This document shows positions 27,756 to 35,829 of a stretch of DNA of 64,000 nucleotides, one piece after another; within the stretch, counting starts at the first letter, position 1; each line of letters begins with the position of its first letter. The position numbers and the translations under genes are program-made. A model generated the notes under the pieces. That model was not told the origin of the DNA. It worked only from the letters and a program-made list of their open reading frames with translations, and did no database searches. This DNA comes from Patescibacteria group bacterium (GTDB lineage Bacteria; Patescibacteria; Paceibacteria; UBA6257; 2-01-FULL-56-20), in assembly GCA_018971305.1 (NCBI GenBank), contig JAGXBC010000003.1, forward strand, positions 62,001 to 126,000, read 5' to 3'.

Positions 27756-28760
27756 ATGGACGGCAAGATACCAAGTCAGAACCTAATCAGGCAAGTTAAT
27801 ATCGAATCTCCGGTAAGGCAGCCGAGTTTTTATAAGCCGCTTGTTTTTGATGTTATAACGGCTTTATCTGCCTTCGGGTTGGGTTACGAATACCTGCAAT
27901 ATCTTTTGGGGCAAACCGATATAACTATCCTTGTTCTCACCGCCGGAATTTTCTCCGTTCTCTCTACGCTGCAGATTTTCTTTACAAAAAGCCTGAATAG
28001 GATCTTCCTTTTTGCCATTATTGATGCGCTCGCTATCACTTCACTTTTCTATTTTTCCGGATATGATTTGAAGATTCTGGCCGCCGCCGCTTTCGCTTTT
28101 ATAGTTTTTTTCTTTTGGGGAGGAGTTCTCGGGCGCATGGAATTGGAGAATACATTGGAGATAGGTTTCTTCAAAACATCCGGGCAGATTTTGAAAAAAC
28201 TAACGACGGCCATCGCCATTGTTCTCGTTCTCGTATATCTGCCTCGCCTCAGCGATAATAGCGCAGCCTTCTTGTCTAAGACGTCTTTCCAGTCGATTTT
28301 CGATAAGACCGCTGTTTTTCTGAATAATTTTTATCCGCAAGTTGATTTTACTTCATCGCTGCAGAAAGTATCGGATGGATTTGCTGAGCTTGAGCTGCAA
28401 AACAATGCCACTTTTCAGGGTTTATCGCAGGCAGATAAAAATACTATTATTACTCAGACCTCCCAGCAGATAATCGATAATCTAAGTAAACAATTGGGAA
28501 CGGCGATCTCCGCTAGCGATACCGTAAGCAACGTATTTTATGATTTTATAATAAACCTTATCGGTAAGTGGAAGGATGGCAATCGAACTTGGTTTTTGGT
28601 AGGATGGGTACTCGTCGTATTCTTTATTGTCCGCAGCATAGGCATTATTTTCTACTGGATTATCGGGTTTATTGCCTTTATCTTATATCAAATACTTTTA
28701 TCCAGCGGATTTATCCATATTCTCGGAGAAACCAGGACTCATGAGATATTAGAGTTCTGA
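27756..28760 (+). CDS. Polytopic membrane protein between dnaK and dnaJ
   Basis: 334 residues with about six membrane helices: three or four N-terminal (about 28-130), one near 145-165, an extracytoplasmic segment (about 166-260, rich in Gln/Ser/Asn), and two C-terminal (about 276-315). No recognised domain. Its place between dnaK and dnaJ suggests a membrane-stress role, but that is only context. Confidence 0.7.
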   Translation: MDGKIPSQNLIRQVNIESPVRQPSFYKPLVFDVITALSAFGLGYEYLQYLLGQTDITILVLTAGIFSVLSTLQIFFTKSLNRIFLFAIIDALAITSLFYFSGYDLKILAAAAFAFIVFFFWGGVLGRMELENTLEIGFFKTSGQILKKLTTAIAIVLVLVYLPRLSDNSAAFLSKTSFQSIFDKTAVFLNNFYPQVDFTSSLQKVSDGFAELELQNNATFQGLSQADKNTIITQTSQQIIDNLSKQLGTAISASDTVSNVFYDFIINLIGKWKDGNRTWFLVGWVLVVFFIVRSIGIIFYWIIGFIAFILYQILLSSGFIHILGETRTHEILEF

Positions 28761-28797
28761 GAGATTAGTTTCGTCGGTGCGTGGATCTTCATAAAAA

Positions 28798-29907
28798 ATG
28801 GCAAAAGACTATTATAAAATTTTGGGTATTTCTAAAGGCGCTTCCGCGGAGGAAGTTAAAAAGGCATATAGGAAATTAGCCCACCAGCACCATCCTGATA
28901 AAGCCGGCGGCGATGAAACAAAATTCAAGGAAATAAACGAAGCATATCAGGTTTTGTCAGACGCGACTAAACGCGCGCAGTACGATCGTTTCGGTACTGC
29001 CGAACCTTTCGGTTCCGCTCAAGGCGGGCAGCCTTGGGGCGGGTTTTACGGTCAGCAGGATTGGGGCGATTTCGGGTTTTCAAATGGCGGGCAGGGTTTT
29101 GGCGATATGGGCGATGTGAACGACATCTTTGAAAGTTTCTTTGAAGGATTGGGAATGAGGCCGCATCGCCGCACTTACGACAAAGGAGCTGATTTGGAGA
29201 TTACAGAGTTAATCACACTGGAAGAAGCTTTTCACGGTGTCATTAAAGAGTTGAAGATCAAAACTTTGGTCCGCTGTGAACACTGTAAAGGCCAGGGCGC
29301 GGACGCCTCTGCCGGGTTTACTAAATGTTCAACCTGTAACGGTCAGGGCGAGATTAAAGAACAAAGGCGGACATTCTTCGGCAGTTTTTCCCAGGTAAAA
29401 GTTTGCGACAAATGCCGCGGTTCAGGGCAGATTCCCAACAAAGTTTGTAATTTCTGCAAGGGGAGCGGCCGCATCACGTCCGAACGGCAAATTAAAGTAG
29501 AGATTCTTCCCGGAGTTGAAGACGGCCAGCTTATTAAAATAAAAGGCGCGGGAGAGGCGGGTGAGAAGGGAACCGGTACCGGGGACCTCTATGTGAAGAT
29601 AAGAGTAAGGCCGAGCACGGTATTCGAACGCCATGGGAGTGATCTGCTTGTGAAAAAGGAACTGAAGATTTTTGATCTGCTTCTCGGCAATAAGATTGAG
29701 ATTCCAACTGTGAGCGGCGGTAAAATTCACTTGGAAGTTCCGGCGCATTTCAACCTGAAAGATAATCTGCGTGTTCCCGGGGAAGGAATGCCGCGATTCG
29801 GGAGTTATGGTAGGGGAGACCTGCTCGTGAATTTCATCATCAAGGCGCCAAAAAAACTGGACGGGAGGGCAAAAAAGATTTTGGAGGAATTAGAGGGGAA
29901 AGAATAA
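28798..29907 (+). CDS. dnaJ: Chaperone DnaJ (Hsp40)
   Basis: 369 residues. J domain with HPD (HQHHPDKAGG, about residues 31-40), Gly/Phe-rich linker, four zinc motifs CEHCKGQG, CSTCNGQG, CDKCRGSG and CNFCKGSG, and C-terminal substrate domains ending FIIKAPKKLDGRAKKILEEL. It stimulates DnaK ATPase and delivers clients. Last gene of the heat-shock operon. Confidence 0.97.
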   Translation: MAKDYYKILGISKGASAEEVKKAYRKLAHQHHPDKAGGDETKFKEINEAYQVLSDATKRAQYDRFGTAEPFGSAQGGQPWGGFYGQQDWGDFGFSNGGQGFGDMGDVNDIFESFFEGLGMRPHRRTYDKGADLEITELITLEEAFHGVIKELKIKTLVRCEHCKGQGADASAGFTKCSTCNGQGEIKEQRRTFFGSFSQVKVCDKCRGSGQIPNKVCNFCKGSGRITSERQIKVEILPGVEDGQLIKIKGAGEAGEKGTGTGDLYVKIRVRPSTVFERHGSDLLVKKELKIFDLLLGNKIEIPTVSGGKIHLEVPAHFNLKDNLRVPGEGMPRFGSYGRGDLLVNFIIKAPKKLDGRAKKILEELEGKE

Positions 29908-29972
29908 GATATGAGCCTGTTTTGTGGATTGTGATAGAATTTAGGAAGTAAAATATTTGCGGAGGTGATAGT

Positions 29973-30311
29973 ATGGCAAAAATCGTGGACTTGTCTCCTA
30001 AAGAGAAAAGGGCGGCACGTTCTTTAGCTTGTGCCGTTGCTGTGGCTATTTGCAAAGATGAAAAAGCTACGGATGCCTTATTTTGTTCCACATTTCTTGC
30101 CCGATTATTGGAAAAGAGATTTTCTAATAGAAGGAATGAATTGCCGCATGGACGAAGTCTTAGGTCTCTAGTCGCTGAAGAACTGTCACAATTTGAAAAA
30201 AGGGAGAGGATTAAACTGACAAGGAACCATAGAAGGATTGTTGTCTCTGGTTTGGTGCGATTCTGTGCCGATCGTTCACTTGTAAAAAATAAGATAAGGG
30301 CTGCTAAATAA
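29973..30311 (+). CDS. Small basic protein of unknown function
   Basis: 112 residues, helical, rich in Arg/Lys (about 25 percent) with two cysteine-bearing helices (SLACAVAVAICKDEKATDALF). A strong Shine-Dalgarno GGAGGTGAT lies 6 nt before the ATG and a terminator hairpin overlaps its stop, so it is a single-gene transcription unit. No known family is recognised; nucleic-acid binding is possible from its charge. Confidence 0.6.
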   Translation: MAKIVDLSPKEKRAARSLACAVAVAICKDEKATDALFCSTFLARLLEKRFSNRRNELPHGRSLRSLVAEELSQFEKRERIKLTRNHRRIVVSGLVRFCADRSLVKNKIRAAK

Positions 30312-30322
30312 GCAGCCCCTTT
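30298..30322 (+). terminator. Terminator overlapping the stop of the small basic protein gene
   Basis: Stem GGGCTGCT (30298-30305) with AGCAGCCC (30311-30318), a 5-nt loop and a weak T-run. Confidence 0.6.
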
Positions 30323-30372
30323 AGTTGAAAAATCTCCTATATTTTGTAGAATGTGAATGAACCTGTTTTTAT

Positions 30373-30442
30373 GCCCCCGTAGCTCATCCGCCAGCTGGCG
30401 GAGGTAGACCTGCCTGCCGGTAGGCAGGGCAACCCCCTTTTA
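30373..30442 (+). pseudogene. 5' half of a tRNA-Lys copy interrupted by two palindromes
   Basis: GCCCCCGTAGCTCA (30373-30386) equals the tRNA-Lys 5' end with one change; then palindrome 30387-30402; then GGTAGA; then palindrome 30409-30428; then GCAACCCCCTTTTA, stopping in the anticodon loop at 30442. Its acceptor strand GCCCCCG pairs perfectly with CGGGGGC of the 3' fragment at 30629-30682. The D loop is thus disrupted by the insertions. Confidence 0.7.
30387..30428. repeat. Two palindromic repeats in the tRNA-like 5' fragment
   Basis: The first (30387-30402) is the perfect 16-bp TCCGCCAGCTGGCGGA. The second (30409-30428) is a 20-bp CCTGCC...GGCAGG palindrome with one wobble pair. Confidence 0.85.
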
Positions 30443-30473
30443 TGAATGACTTCATAAATCTGGTTCGCTCATT

Positions 30474-30615
30474 GAAAATGAAAATTGATTTAAGAAAGTT
30501 GTGTCCAGCGTGCCCCTGTAGCTCAGTCGGTAGAGCAGCTCCCTTTTAAGGAGATGGTCGCAGGTTCGATTCCTGCCGGGGGCACGCTGTACGGAACAAA
30601 TCAGTTTTCATTTTC
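30474..30615. repeat. 18-bp inverted repeats flanking the intact tRNA-Lys
   Basis: Arms 30474-30491 and 30598-30615 match at 17 of 18 positions in inverted orientation. They enclose the intact tRNA-Lys with roughly equal flanks (20 and 13 nt). Confidence 0.75.
30512..30584 (+). tRNA. tRNA-Lys (anticodon TTT)
   Basis: A 73-nt cloverleaf: acceptor GCCCCTG/CGGGGGC with a U-G pair, D arm GCTC...GAGC, anticodon loop CTTTTAA (anticodon TTT), T arm GCAGG TTCGATT CCTGC, discriminator A. The anticodon stem's first pair is a G-A mismatch. CCA is not encoded (CGC follows), so it must be added after transcription. Confidence 0.95.
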
Positions 30616-30628
30616 ACTTCGCTGCCAG

Positions 30629-30682
30629 TTTTAAGGAGATGGTCGCAGTCCGCCAGCTGGCGGACGATTCCTGCCGGGGGCA
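30629..30682 (+). pseudogene. 3' half of a tRNA-Lys copy interrupted by a palindrome
   Basis: TTTTAAGGAGATGGTCGCAG (30629-30648) and CGATTCCTGCCGGGGGCA (30665-30682) repeat the tRNA-Lys 3' half exactly, but the T-loop bases GTT are replaced by TCCGCCAGCTGGCGGA (30649-30664). It begins in the anticodon loop, exactly where the 5' fragment at 30373-30442 stops. Confidence 0.75.
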
Positions 30683-30709
30683 CAAGTGTGCAGTAAGTGT
30701 TTTTTGTAA

Positions 30710-30715
30710 TATAAT
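30710..30715 (+). promoter_or_regulatory. -10 box of the rnhB transcript
   Basis: TATAAT ending 6 nt before the rnhB ATG, implying a leaderless message. No clear -35. Confidence 0.5.
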
Positions 30716-30721
30716 AACGCG

Positions 30722-31312
30722 ATGAAATTTATTATCGGCATTGATGAGGTGGGCCGTGGTTCTCTTGCGGGGCCCGTGACCGTGGCAGTGGCTTGCATGC
30801 CTTGGAATTTGAAAATTATTAACCGTTCTTTGGGGAAATTAAGAGATTCTAAAAAACTTACCGCGAAACAGCGAGAACGCTGGTTTAACTTCTTTAAGAA
30901 TCATAACGGGATTAATTGTGCTCTGGCCCGCGTCTTCCCTCGGCAGATAGAAAAGATAAATATTTCGCAGGCGGCCAATCTTGCAGCCTTAAGGGCTTAT
31001 AAGAAATTGAATTTCAAATTAAAAATTTCTAATGCCAAGATCTTTTTGGACGGGGGGTTGTTTTTGGGAAGGGGCGAACAGCCGAAAAACGCCAAAACCG
31101 TCATAAGGGGCGACGAAAAGATAAGAGCCGTATCTATTGCTTCAATAATAGCTAAAGTATCCCGCGACAGGGCCATGGTGCGGTTAGCGAGAGTTTATCC
31201 GCAATATGGATTTGATGTTAATAAGGGATATGGAACCAGAAAACATCTGAAAGCGATAAAGAAGCACGGTCCGAGCAAGGTTCATAGATTGACTTTTCTT
31301 AGGTTTTCTTAA
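30722..31312 (+). CDS. rnhB: Ribonuclease HII
   Basis: 196 residues. It cuts RNA in RNA-DNA hybrids and single ribonucleotides in DNA. Catalytic acids: Asp8 and Glu9 of IDEVGRGSLAGP, Asp in FLDGG (about residue 110) and Asp in SRDRAM (about 144). The C-terminal KGYGTRKH and HRLTF are family motifs. Short for the family, without the extra C-terminal helices. The next genes are rpmF, nusB and rnc, all RNA-related. Confidence 0.95.
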   Translation: MKFIIGIDEVGRGSLAGPVTVAVACMPWNLKIINRSLGKLRDSKKLTAKQRERWFNFFKNHNGINCALARVFPRQIEKINISQAANLAALRAYKKLNFKLKISNAKIFLDGGLFLGRGEQPKNAKTVIRGDEKIRAVSIASIIAKVSRDRAMVRLARVYPQYGFDVNKGYGTRKHLKAIKKHGPSKVHRLTFLRFS

Positions 31313-31358
31313 AAATTTTTTGCCAGGGGTGCTAAGAATTTTTTTAGAAAACGTTAGA

Positions 31359-31375
31359 CCCCGCCATCGGCGGGG
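31359..31375. repeat. GC-rich hairpin repeat CCCCGCC-N3-GGCGGGG
   Basis: Seven-base arms around ATC, in the rnhB-rpmF gap. The same arms occur at 3180-3196 and 46773-46789. A shorter relative, TCCCGCC-AA-GGCGGGA, follows at 31440-31455. No T-run follows either. Nothing else is seen in 31313-31500 except AT-rich sequence. Confidence 0.7.
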
Positions 31376-31500
31376 TACTGGCTTGCTCCATGGGATTTAT
31401 TATGCTACTATAAAATGGTCGTAACAAACAATAATATAATCCCGCCAAGGCGGGATGCTCAATTTCGCAGCCAATCACTGCGTTCTTGGGCAAAATTGGC

Positions 31501-31653
31501 ATGGGTGGCGTACCAGTAAAACATCATTCAAAAGGAAAAGTTGGCCGCAGGCGTTCTCATTTGGCGTTAAAGAAACAGCGTCTTTTTGTTTGCAAGAACT
31601 GCGGTGCTCCGAAACCGTCTCACAGGGCTTGCAAGCATTGTGGCAAGACTTAA
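31501..31653 (+). CDS. rpmF: 50S ribosomal protein L32
   Basis: A 50-residue protein, too short for many gene finders. It opens MGGVPVKHHSKGKVGRRRSH, the CPR-like form of the bL32 start (usually AVPKxKxSKSRR), and carries a zinc ribbon with CKNC (31-34) and CKHC (44-47). It is a structural part of the large subunit near the exit tunnel. It has the short hairpin repeat 31440-31455 upstream and nusB 39 nt downstream. Confidence 0.92.
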   Translation: MGGVPVKHHSKGKVGRRRSHLALKKQRLFVCKNCGAPKPSHRACKHCGKT

Positions 31654-31692
31654 CGTAAAATGGTTCTACGTTTCCCAGCTCTTTTCTAACCA

Positions 31693-32157
31693 ATGGCAAC
31701 AAGGCATTTAATCAGAACGGTAATCCTTCAGTCCCTCTACGAGTGGGATTTTTATAATCAAAAACACGACCTCGTTGCTATTTTGGACAGGAATCTGGCG
31801 GAATTTGCTCCCGGGATAGACGAACCGGAATTTGCCTGGAAAATACTTAAGGGAATGATAGATCATATTAAAGATATAGATAATGTTATCGTGAAGGCCG
31901 CCCCCGAATGGCCGCTGGATAAGATAGCCATCATAGACAGGAATATTTTGCGCATCGGGCTTTACGAGCTTTTATACGCTGACCAGAACGAGGTGCCTAA
32001 GAAAGTTGCCATTAACGAGGCCATAGAGCTTGCTAAAAATTATGGCGGACCAAATTCCGCACGTTTTATAAATGGAGTTTTGGGGACTATATATAAAGAG
32101 CTTGATGATAGCCATATGCAGGAACAAAGCATAAAAAAGGAATCAGCGGAAAAGTGA
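31693..32157 (+). CDS. nusB: Transcription antitermination factor NusB
   Basis: 154 residues, all-helical NusB fold. Motifs: RHLIRTVILQSLYEWDF at the start, WPLDKIAIIDRNILRIGLYELLY (about 77-99), VAINEAIELAKNYGGPNSARFINGVLG at the end. With NusE (S10) it binds boxA RNA and supports rRNA transcription. It lies 16 nt before rnc, a common pairing with rRNA processing. Confidence 0.95.
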   Translation: MATRHLIRTVILQSLYEWDFYNQKHDLVAILDRNLAEFAPGIDEPEFAWKILKGMIDHIKDIDNVIVKAAPEWPLDKIAIIDRNILRIGLYELLYADQNEVPKKVAINEAIELAKNYGGPNSARFINGVLGTIYKELDDSHMQEQSIKKESAEK

Positions 32158-32173
32158 TAGGAATAACAAGAAA

Positions 32174-32866
32174 ATGTTAAAGATGAACCCTGGTGATCTA
32201 GAGAAAAACATCGGCGTAAGTTTCAACAACAAAGACCTGCTTACGGAATCTCTTACGCACCGCTCTTATTTGAATGAATATCCCAAGTGGCCTTTACCGC
32301 ACAACGAACGTTTAGAGTTTTTGGGCGACGCGGTTTTGGAGTTGGTGGTTTCCGACGAGCTTTTCAAAAAATTTTCCAATTATCCCGAAGGGCAGCTTAC
32401 CGTTCTCCGGGCCGCGCTCGTTAATTATCAAATACTCGCCAAAGTTGCCGAGGGTATCGGGCTGGAAAAATTCATACTTCTTTCTCGCGGGGAGAAAAAA
32501 GACACAGGCAAAGCCCGCGAAGTTATCTTGGCGAACGCGATAGAGGCGGTTATCGGCGCGATTTATCTTGACCGGGGTATAGACATTGTGAGCTCTTTTA
32601 TTAAAAAATTCGTGATGACTAACTTGGAAATGGTTCTGAAAACCAAAAGTTATAAGGATTCCAAGAGCGAATTGCAGGAAATTGTACAGGAGAAGCTTAA
32701 GCTTACTCCGACTTACAGCGTTTTAGAGGAATCCGGTCCTGCGCACAAGCGAATATTCAAGATGGGGGCTTACTTCGGTGAAAAATTAGTTGCCGACGGT
32801 TCAGGCGCTTCTAAACAGGAAGCGGAACTGGAGGCGGCTAAAGCTGCGTTGAAGAAATATAAATAG
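32174..32866 (+). CDS. rnc: Ribonuclease III
   Basis: 230 residues. Catalytic signature NERLEFLGDAVLELVVSDELF (about residues 42-62) with Glu/Asp metal ligands, the second acid cluster NAIEAVIGAIYLDRG (about 121-135), then a double-stranded RNA-binding domain (about 158-229) ending SKQEAELEAAKAALKKY. It cuts dsRNA in rRNA precursors and other transcripts. It precedes smc, as in many bacteria, here with a DUF805 gene between. Confidence 0.96.
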   Translation: MLKMNPGDLEKNIGVSFNNKDLLTESLTHRSYLNEYPKWPLPHNERLEFLGDAVLELVVSDELFKKFSNYPEGQLTVLRAALVNYQILAKVAEGIGLEKFILLSRGEKKDTGKAREVILANAIEAVIGAIYLDRGIDIVSSFIKKFVMTNLEMVLKTKSYKDSKSELQEIVQEKLKLTPTYSVLEESGPAHKRIFKMGAYFGEKLVADGSGASKQEAELEAAKAALKKYK

Positions 32867-32878
32867 AACATAAAATTA

Positions 32879-33562
32879 ATGGATTTCTTTCTCGGTTTGT
32901 TCAGGGGTCGACTAAATCAAGGATATTTTTTCCTTGCATGGTTAATGCTTATACCTTTAGCGTTGCTGCTGTTAATTTTTCAGATTATCTTCGTAAATTT
33001 GAATCCCGCGCCTAGTTTTTTTGTTATATTGATATTTTTGGTCTCACTAGAAATTAGAAGACTTCATGATATAGGAAAAAGTAGCGTTTGGCTTTGTATG
33101 GCTTTATTGTTGGGACCAGCATCTTTCCTTTTAGCATTGATCCCAGGACAGAGGGGAGATAATAAATATGGACCAGAGCCCCCGGCGAAGATCGGATTAA
33201 TAAACGCCACATTAAATCTGGATAAATCAAACCACATTGCCACACCCGGCGGAAAAGTACCCACTATAAAAAGTGGCAGGAAAATGGTTGCCTGGGTTTT
33301 GGTTTGTGGAATTTTAATTACTTTATCTGTTTTAACAGTCCATTATTTTATCAAGAAGCAGGATGCACTGAATGAATGGAGGTCTCAATACCGCTATATA
33401 ATTTGTAAGGACGGTAACTGTATTTATGCAAATAAATATGCAATTGGACAGTACGGATGCGTATTTGCTGAAGAAGTAATGGGTGGAGGAATAATCAATA
33501 AATTATGCGGTGAATATAAAATAAATAATAATCCGCTTTACTATAATGGAAGTGCAGATTAA
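32879..33562 (+). CDS. DUF805-like membrane protein with extra C-terminal domain
   Basis: 227 residues. The opening FFLGLFRGRLNQGYFFLAWLM and the conserved RRLHDIGKSSVW (about 60-71) plus GDNKYGPEPP are DUF805 hallmarks. There are three N-terminal helices, a further helix (about 141-162), then an extracytoplasmic C-terminal segment with four cysteines (CKDGNCIYANKYAIGQYGC, then C). Most DUF805 proteins end after the GxNxYGPxP motif, so the last third is extra. The function is unknown. It sits between rnc and smc with 12- and 6-nt gaps. Confidence 0.8.
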   Translation: MDFFLGLFRGRLNQGYFFLAWLMLIPLALLLLIFQIIFVNLNPAPSFFVILIFLVSLEIRRLHDIGKSSVWLCMALLLGPASFLLALIPGQRGDNKYGPEPPAKIGLINATLNLDKSNHIATPGGKVPTIKSGRKMVAWVLVCGILITLSVLTVHYFIKKQDALNEWRSQYRYIICKDGNCIYANKYAIGQYGCVFAEEVMGGGIINKLCGEYKINNNPLYYNGSAD

Positions 33563-33568
33563 AAAGCC

Positions 33569-35761
33569 ATGCCCCATTTTCTAAAAAAACTTGAGTTAAA
33601 CGGTTTTAAATCATTTGCCGGGAAAACCACACTGGAATTCCCCGCGGGAATCACTGCGATCGTTGGTCCGAACGGCAGCGGCAAGTCCAACGTCGTGGAT
33701 TCTATCCGTTGGCTTTTGGGCGAGCGAGATGCCAAAAATCTTCGCGGAGCGAAAGTTGAGGACTTGATTTTCGCCGGTACGGCAAAGAAAGCTAGGATGG
33801 GGCAGGCGCAGGCCAGCTTGCACTTTGAGAACGCCAATAATTTTTTCCCGGTGGACTTTTCCGAGGTTTCCGTGATGCGCGAGATACGCCGCGACGGCAC
33901 AAGCCGTTATTTTTTGAATAAGGCGGAAATTCTACTCCGCGACCTCGTTGATTTTTTTGCCAAAGCGCGTCTTGGTTCGCGCGGACTTATTGTCATTACG
34001 CAAGGCAATAGCGACGTTTTTATTCAGGCCTCGCCCATGGCGCGAAGGGAAATGGTGGAAGAAATTCTCGGGCTTAGAGAATATCAGCTCAAAAAAAGCG
34101 ACGCCGAGAGGCGGCTTAAGAACAGCCAGATAAATTTGGACAAAGCTCGGGCGCTTACTGAGGAAATATTGCCACACCTGCGTTCCTTAAAGCGGCAAAC
34201 TTCCCGTTGGGAAAAACGCGGCTCGTTGGAAGAAGAGCTGAAAGGCCTGGAGAATATATTTTTCGGAACTCAATTCAAAGATATAAAGGAAAAACTCGGA
34301 GAGATCCAAAAAAGAATGAATGCGGAACGCGGTGAATTTGCCGTTCTGGAAAAAGAAAAAAAGTCTGCGGAAGTAAGGCAGGCGGAGGTGGAATCCAGCC
34401 AGCCGGAAGAAAGAAAAGATTTGGAAAAAATAAAAGCCCAAACCCAGCAATTATTGGAGAAAAAAAGCGTTTTACAAAAAGAGCTGGGTCGCATTGAGGG
34501 GCAAATGGAAATGGTGGAGAAGGCCGCAGTTTCCTCTCCCCAGGCTCATTCCACGGCAAAATTATTGGCCGTGCTTAAAAATATAAAAACGATTTTGGAA
34601 ACGGGACTCAGGGGCGATATGGTGGAAATGCAAGAAGCGATAAGGAGTGCCACCGAAGAAATAGAAGATATTTTGTCCGATAGGGGCAAGGATTTACCTG
34701 GTAAGACGGCTCCCGATGCCGGCTTGAAGCCCCAGTTTGAAAAAATCAACCGCGACTTAAAATCTTTGGAGGTGGATATTTTGGACCTCAAGGCCAAAGA
34801 ACAATTATTAGAGAAGAATCAGGAACAATTTTATCATTCCTTTAAGGCGGCCGTGGCTGGAGTTGAAGCAGCTAAAGACAAGATAGAAAAATGGGAGGCG
34901 AAGAACAGAGAAATATTATTTGAAAAGGAACGTCTCACAATGCGCCTGGAAGAAACTGCGCGCCAAGCGGTACAAGCGGGAAGAAAACCGGAAGAATTTA
35001 ATGGTATTGATGTGTCTGGCGCAAATGCCAATGAGGACGCGTCTCAAATGGAAAGAAAGATTTTTAAACTCAGGGGTGATCTGGCGAGCATCGGCGAAAT
35101 AGACGAGGCCTTAATGAAAGAGGCGCGCGATACGGAGACAAGATACGAATTTCTTAAGAAAGAATCGGAAGATTTAGATAAGGCAGTTAGAGATCTGCGT
35201 GTTCTTATAAAAGACCTGAACGAAAAGATCTCCATAGAATTTGAAACGGCGCTTGTAAAAATTAACGAAGAATTCGGAAAATTTTTTGAGACGATGTTCA
35301 GCGGCGGACACGCAAGATTAAAAATAGTTAAAAAAGAAGCGCGGAGTATCGTAGAGGACGATCTCGGAGATTCTAACGAGGGATTGCCGGATGTGGTAAA
35401 AATTGACGAAGAAGCTGCTGAAGATGACGGTGGCATTGAAATAGAGCTGCACCTGCCGCGTAAAAAGATAAATTCCTTAGAAATGCTTTCCGGAGGTGAA
35501 AGGAGTTTAGTGGGCATCGCGGCACTTTTTGCTCTTATTTCTGTAAGCCCGCCACCATTTTTGGTTTTAGATGAGATTGATGCGGCTCTTGATGAACGCA
35601 ATGCCCGGCGGTTCGCGGAGATGCTTAAGACCTTTGCCAAAAAAACCCAATTCGTGGTTGTTACCCATAATCGCGCCACCATGGAAGCCGCCGACGTTCT
35701 TTATGGCGTGACTCTGAACGAAGACGGCACTTCAAAGATACTATCGCTTAAGCTCGGATAG
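33569..35761 (+). CDS. smc: Short SMC-type chromosome-segregation ATPase without an obvious hinge
   Basis: 730 residues against about 1150-1200 usual. The N-terminal ATPase half has Walker A GPNGSGKSNVVDSIRWLLGE (about 31-50) and the ITQGNSDVFIQ region. The C-terminal half has the signature LSGGERSLVGIAALFA (about 641-656), Walker B FLVLDEIDAALDERN and D-loop/H-motif VVTHNR. Between the heads lie only about 400 residues of coiled coil, and no glycine-rich hinge domain or CxxC hook is visible. SMC proteins organise and segregate chromosomes by ATP-driven ring dynamics. How this form dimerises is unclear. Confidence 0.9.
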   Translation: MPHFLKKLELNGFKSFAGKTTLEFPAGITAIVGPNGSGKSNVVDSIRWLLGERDAKNLRGAKVEDLIFAGTAKKARMGQAQASLHFENANNFFPVDFSEVSVMREIRRDGTSRYFLNKAEILLRDLVDFFAKARLGSRGLIVITQGNSDVFIQASPMARREMVEEILGLREYQLKKSDAERRLKNSQINLDKARALTEEILPHLRSLKRQTSRWEKRGSLEEELKGLENIFFGTQFKDIKEKLGEIQKRMNAERGEFAVLEKEKKSAEVRQAEVESSQPEERKDLEKIKAQTQQLLEKKSVLQKELGRIEGQMEMVEKAAVSSPQAHSTAKLLAVLKNIKTILETGLRGDMVEMQEAIRSATEEIEDILSDRGKDLPGKTAPDAGLKPQFEKINRDLKSLEVDILDLKAKEQLLEKNQEQFYHSFKAAVAGVEAAKDKIEKWEAKNREILFEKERLTMRLEETARQAVQAGRKPEEFNGIDVSGANANEDASQMERKIFKLRGDLASIGEIDEALMKEARDTETRYEFLKKESEDLDKAVRDLRVLIKDLNEKISIEFETALVKINEEFGKFFETMFSGGHARLKIVKKEARSIVEDDLGDSNEGLPDVVKIDEEAAEDDGGIEIELHLPRKKINSLEMLSGGERSLVGIAALFALISVSPPPFLVLDEIDAALDERNARRFAEMLKTFAKKTQFVVVTHNRATMEAADVLYGVTLNEDGTSKILSLKLG

Positions 35762-35829
35762 CGGCTTGGCTTGCCCTGCGGCGGTTGGTTTATTAGAATT
35801 AACACAGAAATTTCATAAGGGGTGATGCC

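Noticed and set aside
30373..30442. A second functional tRNA upstream of tRNA-Lys
   Set aside because: The sequence stops matching in the anticodon loop and the D region carries two palindromes; no complete cloverleaf forms without the distant 3' half.
30373..30682. CRISPR-like array from repeated palindromes
   Set aside because: The repeats are palindromes of different types at irregular distances, without equal spacers and without cas genes.
35044..35682. 212-residue minus-strand frame within smc
   Set aside because: Shadow of the coiled-coil and ATPase coding region; Ser-rich composition typical of antisense frames.
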